A stretch of 64,000 nucleotides of DNA, taken from Ulota crispa (Eukaryota; Streptophyta; Bryopsida; Orthotrichales; Orthotrichaceae). Both the position numbers and the translations under genes were made by a program. Below, piece by piece: positions 47,121-56,475 of this stretch (its first letter is position 1; every line of letters starts with the position of its first letter). The stretch spans positions 11,318,471 through 11,382,470 of the forward strand of contig OY987247.1 in assembly GCA_963920765.1 (NCBI GenBank), written 5' to 3'. Below the pieces are notes generated by a model. It was not told the DNA's origin. It saw nothing but the letters and a program-made list of their open reading frames with translations, and did not search any database.

Positions 47121-48015
47121 GTGTGTCCCAATAGGACCTAAAATGACCTTGAAGGGTAAACGAATAAAGAGTATGTTCCGTTTGCTTAGCTTGATCACAG
47201 TAATTCTACCTTGCAGTGCTCTTTCGAATTCATGTGTTTTCAACTGTAAGAACGCTTTACAGGGAATGAAAGCCTGGTGCAGCTGGATACCAACTTGACG
47301 GGTTCCAAACTTCGAACTAAGGTAATAGGCTCATGAATGGAGCGTCTCAGGGCTGAAACTGAGTTTTGGATAGGTGAAACTTCTTGACATATAATTTTTA
47401 GTAACCATTTTTTGAAAGAAAAAAGATTTCACATCCAATTTAATTTGTTTCATATTTTTTGAAACTTTGTGGAATTAGTTATGAAATTTTGAAGTGGAAA
47501 AGTCATAGGGCTCTAAATGGAGCATTTTCTCAAATGCAAATCACATGTACATTGTTGAAGGGTTATGAAAAACAACATGTACAAACAAAGTACATTTGAG
47601 GAGGTGCTCCATTTAAGAGCTTGCTCCAAATTAGAACCTCCTACCTTACTAAAAACCAAGTGTGAAAGGAGGAAAGAAATGAATTGAGTATATGGACCAA
47701 CTTCTGGAATATTATGGCATCCTCAATGCACCATGTAAACAGGCCCTGAATACAATGACTGAGCTTATAATGGACAAGAAAATCAAAATATAACATAGTT
47801 TTCATGAAGGGTATGAGGAGATTGTATTGTGAAAACATAAGAAAATTTGGGTTTGGACAATGGTTGTTTTAAACACATTCCATTGAGAGTTTGAATAGAT
47901 AATTAACTACCAAAAATATTATAGGGCTCTCCAAATCAAGCCCAATAAAAGAAAATTCAACAAAGAATTGGCACACTTGTCATTTTTGAGATCTCTTTGG
48001 CTCAAACTTCCTTCT
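47121..48015. other. AT-rich DNA with nothing recognised
   Basis: No repeat-family member, RNA gene or convincing coding frame is visible between the two TTAA elements. Confidence 0.5.
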
Positions 48016-48027
48016 TTAACCCTTAAG

Positions 48028-49199
48028 AACACCATATTCGTTAAATTGAGAAAAACAAAGGTACCATTTTGTACTCCACCTTAAACCCAAAAGTTACCTT
48101 AACCCCTAAAATTCTTTTGTGTTTAGAGGCCCAAAATTGCTTCAATATACTAGTCCCCAATCTAGGGTCAAAATCTTCATCAAAACTTACTTTTTAACAA
48201 ATCCAACCGTAGGATCCTTTGGTTGACTTGCACAAGTACATTGTCCCAAAATTTCAAAATGAATAACCCCACCAATTGCAAGATCAATGTGCCTAAACTT
48301 CAAAATGTAGGCTTTTCTAGTTCTTCCAAAAGGTGAAGTTTTGATTTTCAAACTTTTTAGAGAAAAACACGTATGTTGTGTTTCTTGTGCAATTTTGGCA
48401 ATATGTTGGAAAATGGGTTGAAAGCATAAATTTAAAAATTTAACCAAAAAAAAAAGGATTCATTTTTATAAAAATTGTAAAGTGAAAGGTATTGATAAAT
48501 GAAAGATATAACTAATATGCTAACAAGTTTTGGAAGAATTTGGAAATTGTTAATCCCAATGGTGAGAATGCTCTAGGAGACAATCAATAACTTTCATATT
48601 AATTTTCATTTGAAAATTTTCAAATTTTAGAGTAAAAGATAACTTTATATGTTTTTTCTACCCCCTTCCTACCTTCATTGCCCGCAAAATAAAACTCCTT
48701 GTAACTCTTACCTCATTATTTGGAATTGAGTGATTCAATTTTTTTTGAGTAGGTATCAATTTATAAAATTTTATAAATAAAAAAATAAAAAATTTAGAAT
48801 ATGTTTTTTGCTGCCCGATTTGACATTAAAATTGAAAAAGCCTTATAACTTTTGCATTACTTATTGGAACGCCATGAAATAAAGCTTCACATGTAGATTA
48901 TGATGAGTAGCATCCATCCTAAAAGTTTCATGAAAAATTTCCAAATTATGAAGTCAATAGAGCCTACCCAAGTTCTCATAAAGCCCAAAGTGGGCTCCTT
49001 GGTCTTTTAGGGGTTAAACCAGATTCGAAGGTATCAGATTCAACCTAAGCCACTGAGATTTTATCCCTCGCAAATTCCTCTTCTCAAATGAGGGCATGTG
49101 TACCAAAAAAAACATTGCAAGCTCAATTTTAGGTGATCAGCTAAAACCTTCAGAAGTCCCAAAATGTACAGTTTTTCCCAATTTAACAAATATGGTGTT
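48028..49199. mobile_element. AACACC-type MITE, split by a TTAA element
   Basis: Starts AACACCATATTCGTTAAATT and ends AATTTAACAAATATGGTGTT, flanked by TAAG (48024-48027 and 49200-49203). It is inserted 8 bp inside the left tip of the larger TTAA element. Without its own insert it is about 257 bp. Confidence 0.88.
48103..49013 (+). mobile_element. CCCCTAAAGG-family element nested in the MITE
   Basis: A 911-bp copy flanked by TTAA (48099-48102 and 49014-49017). In the intact MITE at 62842-63122 (read in reverse) the same place is GTTACCTTAAACCATATTTG. Here it reads GTTACCTTAA, then the element, then TTAAACCAGATTCG. This is a clean empty-site comparison showing a 4-bp TTAA duplication. Confidence 0.95.
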
Positions 49200-49332
49200 T
49201 AAGGGTCCTAAGTCCCTATGGGGAACAAGACAAATTTTGGGCAAGCTTATTCTATTGGGATTTTTGATAATTTTCTTTGACTTATTGTTTTGAATAGGGT
49301 TTTGCAAGGGCTAGATACGGGTGTATTTTTTT

Positions 49333-49766
49333 GGGGAAATTAAAAATAGGGGCATGAAAACGTAAAATATTACAAATAGGGGTGCAGTTTCAAAATAATT
49401 ACAAATAGGGGCACAATTTCAAAAAAAGTTGGAATTTTATTGTAATTTTTTTGGTTTGGACATTGGTTGACTTAGGCACATCACATTAAATGTTAGCTAA
49501 GTTCACAAATTTTTAAAAGTCTTCAAAAATTGCCATTTCCTATACCAAAATTTCTTTATTTAGGCTTGATTTGGAGAGACCTTTAAGTTTTTTGGAAGTT
49601 AGCTAACATTTAATGCAATGTGTCAAAGTCAACCACTGTCCAAACCAAAAAAAATTACAAAAAATTAGAACTTTTTTTGAAATTGTGCCCCTATTTGTAA
49701 TTATTTCAAAATAGCTCCCCTATTTGTAATATTTTACGTTTTCATGCCCTTATTTGTAATTTCTCC
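49333..49766. mobile_element. Foldback element with about 190-bp inverted arms
   Basis: The left arm starts GGGGAAATTAAAAATAGGGG and the right arm ends in the near complement. Each arm has three spaced TACAAATAGGGG-like units. T runs on both sides hide the duplication. A fragment resembling its interior (GATTTGGAGAG...) recurs at 51216-51280, just past the enclosing element. Confidence 0.75.
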
Positions 49767-50063
49767 TTTTTTTCTAAATAAAATTGGAGTTACAATTCAA
49801 AAGTTTTTAGAATTTTAAGGATTATTTTGTTTAAGGGGCAATTTTGGCAAATCATTTCTCATGGAGTTTTCCCAAAAGCAACCAATGAAGGCTTGACTCT
49901 TCATTGGAGCACATCTAAAGAAATTGTGTACAAGAAAAACACATTATTATTTATGATAGATACAATAGAATTTGAAATGCAATAGCTATTAGAGATTTGG
50001 TTTTTTTCAATTTTTTTTTGGGTTTTCCATAATTTAAAATCTTTCAATATATGGTTTGAATTT

Positions 50064-50215
50064 CACTAGAAGAAAAATGGCAATAAACAACTAAGTAATT
50101 TAGTTGTTGTGCAGTTATTGTGACCATATGTAGTTGTTTCATAGTTGTTATATGGTCACAATAACTACACAACAACTAAATTACTTAGTTGTTTATTGCC
50201 GTTTTTCTTCTAGTG
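50064..50215. mobile_element. CACTA-ended hairpin MITE
   Basis: A 152-bp element starting CACTAGAAGAAAAATGGCAA and ending TTCTTCTAGTG, flanked by TTT (50061-50063 and 50216-50218). The arms are complementary over about 65 bp with only a couple of mismatches. A transcript would form a long stem. Confidence 0.88.
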
Positions 50216-50364
50216 TTTTTGTCACTCAAAACTAGCCCTCAAAAAATTGATTTGTAAAAAATCCCAATGTAGTGTGAATTATAAGCACATGTTTGCAATG
50301 CAAAGCCACATAGGGTGTGTTCCACATCTTTGCTGATCTTGAAAAGTTGTGAAAATCTGCCTAA

Positions 50365-50667
50365 GAGCATCTCCACCGGTTCAAACTTGCTCAAAGTTTT
50401 CCATCTGGTTTGGCGAGGCCAAAAGGCTCTCAAACTCCACCCATGCTCTTTGAAAAGGTGGCCTTACACTCAAACACACCCCATAAATAAGTAGTTGACC
50501 ACTTATCTAGGGAAGTAGAAAATAAAACTCACTAAACTTAGGGTGAATAGTGCATGAATAGTGGCTTGGAGAGTGGCTTGCTAGACTTGCCAAATAAGAA
50601 AGTTTGAGAAGGGCTTGGCTACTTTTCATCCACTTTGAGCGAGCTAGAGCCGCTAGTGGAGATGCTC
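50365..50667. mobile_element. Tourist-like MITE, TAA target
   Basis: A 303-bp element starting GAGCATCTCCACCGG and ending CTAGTGGAGATGCTC, flanked by TAA (50362-50364 and 50668-50670). GAGCATCTCCA tips are common on plant MITEs. Confidence 0.85.
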
Positions 50668-50979
50668 TAACATAATTTAGAGCATGTTGGATAACTCTCT
50701 ACAACATTCATGTAGCAAATAATGTTCATAATGTGATGATAGGGGACTGAAAATTTTGGGTAGAGTTAAATTTTTTTATATATTCCAACTTCAGTTGATC
50801 CTATCTCTCAATTCGTACATTCAAACTTCATGAAATTTTCACAATGGCTTCTTGCATAAGTTTTATGTAAGATCCTACTGTTAAATTTGTAGAAAAAAGA
50901 AAAATATTTCTTTTGGAAACTCATATCTAAAATTGCAATTTTGAGTGTTTTCTGAGAAAAAATGGCCTTGGGTGTTTAA

Positions 50980-51195
50980 CCCTTAAAGGACAATAGGGCA
51001 TAGTATATATAATTGGTATTTGCTACCAGCAAGAAGTTATAATTTGGGATCTCAAGTACCTCACTGGACTCGCTTTGATCTATTCTCCAACTTCTTCGTT
51101 GATCTCAAATGTAGTAAAGGTGTGAATTTATTCCAAATATAAGAAAAACACCTTGTATTCTACTGGTCGCAATGGCACGCTTTGTCCTTTAGGGA
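50980..51195 (+). mobile_element. Short TTAA MITE, copy 2, nested
   Basis: A 216-bp element flanked by TTAA (50976-50979 and 51196-51199). It aligns with 29155-29380 throughout (ATTGGTATTTGCTACC, CTCAAATGTAGTA). It inserted about 10 bp from the right tip of the enclosing 0.9-kb TTAA element. Confidence 0.88.
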
Positions 51196-51213
51196 TTAAG
51201 CTTTAGGGGTTAA

Positions 51214-51951
51214 GCTCGATTTGGAGAGCTTTCAATTTCTTTGGGAGTTACCTATTATTTATTGCAATGTATCTAAAAAAAGTAAAGGGGAAACCCCAAA
51301 TTTTTTTATGTTTTCACAAGAAAGTTTTCAAATGCCCTTCATGAAAAAGAAAGTCATATTCTAAACTCTTGTCCATATTACGATCAGTCATGGACTCATG
51401 GTATTCAGGGCCTGTATACGGGGGTGCATTGAGAAAGCCCTGAGATTAGGTTTAAATACTCAACAATACACGGAATAGGAATGGTACGAGGAAAGAGGGG
51501 AAAGGGAGTGGGTCAGAAAGTAACCTAAAATAACCAGTGGGGGGCAAATAATGATGCTAGATTGCTAGGGTTGATAACTGCAGAATAGGATTGGCTAGCT
51601 AGAGTGCCCTTGATGTGCGTAATTTAGGTTTTGTTCCATGTCGCAGGGGATGGAGGTACGGTGGAAACCGTGGAATTCGAACAAGGGAATGCAAAGGTGC
51701 GGGCGTGACGGACGGATTGAGTAGTCTACAGTCGACACACGGCTCACCCTGGATTCTAGATTCCTCTTTTGCGGATCTTCAGAGAATCGGAGATCGGTAT
51801 TTGTCCGAGTTCTATCGTAAACAGTAATACAGTGTTTTGCCTCCCGGTTTCACTCCACACGCCACCCGAATTCAGTGAAGTTTACAATCAGCCAATATGC
51901 TAATGCCTTTTCTCTTTAGCGGGTAGTAGCTAATTCTGGGATCATAATATC
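51214..51951. other. Balanced-composition island between two TTAA elements
   Basis: From about 51400 the sequence is GC-richer. A 70-codon open frame (51615-51827) starts with Arg/Gly-rich residues and has no recognised domain. No promoter or splice pattern was seen. Confidence 0.25.
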
Positions 51952-51955
51952 TTAA

Positions 51956-53153
51956 CCCCTAAAGGACTGCGCCATTTTTTCAGTGAAAAATCACTCAACA
52001 AAAAACTGCCACTTTTGGGGGTTAGTAAGAAGGTAAATTTTTTTTGAAAATTTGGAAAATTCAACCGTAGGATCTTGTCCTAGACTGTCTTAGGTACTTG
52101 TGGAAAAAAAATCAGGTCATTTCACATAGACATGAGTGAGATATTTACATCTAAAGTGAAAAGAAAAGTTTTTTTTCATGCTGTCCAAAATTTCAGAAGC
52201 CTTTGACCATTCTTACATGAAAATAATTGCTCTACGCAACTTTGCGCTTTATTTTTCCCATAACACCATATTTGTTAATTTGGGAAAAATAAAGGTACTA
52301 TTTTGTACTCCACCTCAAACCCAAAAAGTTACTTTAAATTAAATTTGAAGGTATCAAATTTAGTTTGAGCCACTTAGATTTTTTCCCTTGCAAATCCCTC
52401 CTCTCAAGTAAGGGCACGTGTACAAAAAAAAAAATGCTGAGCTTGGTTTGAGGTGATCACCTCAAACTTCTTGAAAGTTCCAAAATATACTGTTTTTCCC
52501 AAATTAATGAATGTGGTGATCCATGTAGGAGATCAAGTTAGCTATGTGTGGGAGAATTTTCAAATCAATTGGAACTACACAACACATGGGAAAAATCAAT
52601 AAGTAAAAAGAAGTAGAGAATGAGTCAAATCACTAAATTGTTAAGAATTTAATTATTAAAATGAAAATTGCAAATCCTAATGGTCAAAATGTTGTGATAA
52701 ACAATCTACTTCATTTCGTTTAATTCTTTTTCCTAAATAATTAAAATTGAGTAAAATAAAGGACTTCAAAGTTTATTTTAGAGTAGAGAATCCATAATTG
52801 CCCGCAAACAAAAACTCCTCATAACTTTGATCTCATTGATTGAAATTGAATGATTCAAAGCTTCTCACCTATTAAAAAAATCTAAAGAACCAATTTCAAA
52901 TTTTAATTTAAAAAAAAATTAAATTTTAAAGAAGTTTTTGGGCCGCTTGGGCGGGCAATCCTTCCCAACTTTCAGAAATTCTTGTGTAACTTCTTCAATA
53001 ATTATTGGAATGAGGAAAAAATTAGATGCTTGCATAGATCTTTGAATTCCTCACCTTCAATAAAAGTTTCAAAAAATCACACAAAGTAGCTTATCAAATG
53101 GTACATGCCCAAACTCCCACCCGTCCCCCAAAGGGACAACAGTCCTTTTGGGG
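51956..53153 (+). mobile_element. CCCCTAAAGG-family element, split by an AACACC MITE
   Basis: Flanked by TTAA (51952-51955 and 53154-53157). Left tip CCCCTAAAGGACTGCGCC, right tip CAGTCCTTTTGGGG. Without the MITE at 52262-52520 it is about 935 bp. It carries the internal CAACCGTAGGATCTTGTCC block. Confidence 0.9.
52262..52520. mobile_element. AACACC-type MITE nested in a TTAA element
   Basis: Starts AACACCATATTTGTTAATTT and ends AATTAATGAATGTGGTGAT. CCAT is present on both sides (52258-52261 and 52521-52524). Uninterrupted TTAA elements read TTTTCCATGTAGGAGA-like sequence here, so the 4-bp duplication CCAT is supported by an empty site. Confidence 0.9.
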
Positions 53154-53157
53154 TTAA

Positions 53158-54989
53158 GATTGCAAAGCAGAAAGCATTAGCTAATTGCTCTCAAAGATTT
53201 TTTGAGGAGATCAGCCAAGCCATATTTGTGGTGAAAGATATGCTCACAAGTTGGAAAAGTTAATATTTTACTATGATTCTCCATTAGTCCTGATCAATTT
53301 AGAAAAAGACATTAGGCACAAACATCCAAGCTTTGAATTCATTTATGGCACGCTTAATGTTGCATACAGTAACTTACAGTAACAAAGCCAAACATGGATG
53401 CCTGTGGAATACTTATTCATTGCAGCTATGGAAAATCTGTGGCCTTTGCCATGCTTTTTGTAACGAAAGCTGTTTTTTCACGTGCTACTTTTACTTTATC
53501 TTAACACCTGTGTTGTTTGTAGTGTAAAAGGACTTTTTTGGATGTTGGAAATGTGTGTGGAAGCATCCAGAACACTCCCCAGAGTCCAGAGAGCATTGAT
53601 GGACAGGGGCTATTGAGGTTTCACTGCTACCCAGGTTGTTCCAGCAGGACTGTACAGTTAGAAGGTCAACGACAATACAGTAGAGGTTCCAGACAATGCG
53701 TCTGGTACTGTCTACGTCCTTCAATCTCGTGTATACCCAAAACTTATGGCTTTTCAATAGGGTATAATTGGCTGTAAAATAAGACTGTGCAGTCCATTCT
53801 CTGTAGAGCATCATTGCCAACTCGGAGCTTGTTTGCTTGTGAAAGTCGATGATGCGTTCCATTAGCTAAATTTGCGGTTATAATGATCAGCTGTTCATTT
53901 CATTTATGATGGAAGAAAATCTGAGTGAGTTACAAGCAACTGTAATATTCGTTTTAGGGCAGAACAACCCTCCCCCCCCCTACCACCAAGGCACCAACCA
54001 GCGATTAATGCTTAAGAACACAAACAACAATCAGAATTTGAATTTAATTATGTATACATTTGTAAAAAACAACACTAACTAGAGTTAAAATGGCGTGCTA
54101 CAAAATGCCAAAATTGCGACATGCACAGATCTCTTAATAGTAAAATTTATGTAGATATCAGTCTCCAAACTCCTCGAAAAGTGAAAAATTCTTGAAATTT
54201 TGCTATTTATTCGAATATGATGATCCGATTTTCCATCGAACTTAGGAGTACACAAAAGCCTCCTAACTTACAAAAGCCTCCTAACTTACAAAAGCCTCCT
54301 AACTTGCAATAGAAGCTGACCACGAGGAAACACTCAACTGGAACACAACATAACTAGTTAACTACGAACCAAGCTGTATTTCCAATGCCGCAAAACTTAT
54401 TACTCGTATCGTCCATATTGTGTTGTAAAACTTTATTGGCACTCCGAGAGTAGAGTGAACATCAAGTTCATAGCAGGAGTAGAAAACCACAGGTGTAGTG
54501 CCATAAGTATCAGAATTACTGAGGTTTTTCACCTACAAAGTTAACTGTAAAAGCGAGAACTCTGATTCTTTCATGAACTCAGCTGATCACATGCTAAGAA
54601 GACACGTCGCCATCAAAGACAGGGACGGAGCAGAGCAATTTTTATCAGACAGTGTAGACGCGACAACGAAAGTCTATAATTAATGCGTGAGCTCTGGTGG
54701 GTTCAAGATTCACCTAATCCTACTCGGTAACGACGCGTGAGTACTGCTCGGAGGAAATGGCACGAAACACGTAGCGATAGGAATTAGCTACATATCTAGG
54801 CATGTCTGATGTCTCATTGGGTAACTCGTTTCCGTAATATCGCAAATTCTATGTAACGAGTAAGCACTAGCTTTTGCTTGACCAGAGTTTACTAGACTTA
54901 CTGTAGTCAAAAATTGGTACAATCAGAACTAGCTTAGGCGTAATCAGATATTAAGCAGACTGAGGCTAATGAGCTAGAGGTGATCATTG
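53158..54989. other. Unique AT/GC-mixed DNA, no supported gene
   Basis: Opposite-strand open frames overlap at 53491-53862 (minus, 123 codons) and 53538-53777 (plus); neither has a recognisable domain. A C run lies at about 53972-53981. The stretch may include distal regulatory DNA of the GARP gene downstream. Confidence 0.3.
54252..54308 (+). repeat. Three-unit tandem repeat, 18 bp
   Basis: ACAAAAGCCTCCTAACTT occurs three times in succession with a single change in the last unit. Confidence 0.9.
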
Positions 54990-56475
54990 AACAAATTATA
55001 AATTTTATCGTCTTCGTTAGCTAATAGTATGAGATGCTTAACCTAGAGCCAATGAGCAACGTATGTCATCCTGGTAGGGTCGTTCCATCAAATCGGGCAC
55101 TTCAGTCCCAGGTCAAAACGGTGTCAGGCTTCGGCGTTGCCCAGGGTCGTGGACATGTTAAAAGGCCTGCAGGTGGTGGGGTCGAGAAGGAGGCAGGACA
55201 TCATCACCAAACCAAAGCATTTTCCAACATCTTCTTGCTCCCTAGCTATCGCTGTTGCCATTCACACACGCCCTGGCCTGCCAGTTCGCCTCACACCCAC
55301 CTTCCTTGCACGTTTTGATCTCGGCTTCTAGCTCGCCCAACCCGCATCTTCGCCATCATTCTCATCTCGAATTGTACCTCAGGTGTTAGCTAGCTTTTCA
55401 ACTAGCTAGCTCCTCCTCTTCATGGCCCGCAATACCGCCCTGTTTGGTATGTGAAACGCCTCCCTGCCTGCCACAGGGCAATTGCAAAGACGGGCTCCAC
55501 CGGAGGTAGCTTGCGACGCGGCAATAGTGGAGGGCCGGCTGCCTATCAAGAAGCGGCATCCGCACACGATTAGGGTGGACTTTGTAGATGCACCTCCCGG
55601 AGGTCAACGGTGTAACCCTTCCAGTGCAGTGGCTAGAATCCTGCTGCAAGCTGAGGTTGCCGGCGGGGGTGCATGATCAATCGTGCTCTTTAGTGGTCGG
55701 TGCAGCCGATTGTAGCTCTGTGGGAGCTGGGGTAGGGAGTCTTTCTTGCCTCGGGGGTGGGTGAACACCGCCTTGTCGGCGACGCGCGCGGCGCTCATCA
55801 AGCGTGGGGGAGAAGGCAGCCGATCTGAAGGTGGCCCTGATGTTGATCCCCTCTAGCTTCAGAGATCATTCGACAGCCGCGAATCAGGGTTAGGCAGATC
55901 AGAGTAAGTTTAGTAGTCTCTAATGATGGCGGCTGCGCGGATTAACCCTGCTAATGGACGTGGTTTAAGGTAAGGGGTGCGGTAATATACTCTCTCTGGT
56001 CGACTGGTCGGGAACTCGGGTACCTTCGCACCCATGCTAGGCCAGGCACCGACTTCGGACATGCCCCAAAATAGATGCCAAGGCCGGACAAACCCACCTC
56101 GTGCAATGTTAGCCAGCGTGCACCACCACTTGCATGGCATGCTATTCCGAAATAATATCTGTGGCTCCCCGCTTGGATGTGTCTGTTGGGATCCCCTTCG
56201 TCCTTGCGCTTCAGTTGCAAGTCTCCCTTTCGGATTTCCTCGCGCGCCCCGTTTCAACCCCCTTGCTAGATCTAGATATATCTATTCTGAAAATGTCAAC
56301 CACAACACTAGAAGCTTTAATGTATAGTTTGGGAGGGACTGGTTGTGCAAAAGTAGTGCGTCCAGGGATTGGAGCACTCCGCCGTGACCACAGACGAGAT
56401 TGACCGATCAGCCGATTCTAGCGAGTGCGATCAACCAAGTAGATATATAGAGCTGCATGCTTGAACAGGGAGAAC
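54990..56475 (+). promoter_or_regulatory. GC-rich 5' flank and probable leader of the GARP gene
   Basis: This is the most GC-rich part of the window, with overlapping short open frames on both strands and no recognised domain. That is typical of a promoter plus long leader. TATA-like motifs occur at about 56276 (TATATC) and 56444 (TATATAG); the latter is only about 30 bp before the ATG and so is unlikely to position the start site. Several upstream ATGs would precede the main frame if transcription starts before about 56100. The exact start site cannot be set. Confidence 0.4.

Larger units (their letters stand above)
48020..51209 (-). mobile_element. CCCCTAAAGG-family element expanded by at least six nested insertions
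   Basis: Flanked by TTAA (48016-48019 and 51210-51213). The left tip CCCTTAAG continues, after a MITE, as GGTCCTAAGTCCCTATGGGG; the right tip is GCTTTAGGGG. Subtracting the inserts listed below with their duplications leaves about 890 bp, the normal size of the family. Inserts: AACACC MITE 48028-49199 (itself holding 48103-49013), foldback 49333-49766, CACTA-ended MITE 50064-50215, Tourist-like MITE 50365-50667, short TTAA MITE 50980-51195. Confidence 0.8.

Noticed and set aside
54640-54740. GGTTCAAGATTC resembling a tRNA T-loop
   Set aside because: No acceptor stem or anticodon arm could be placed around it; no tRNA gene was supported anywhere in the window.
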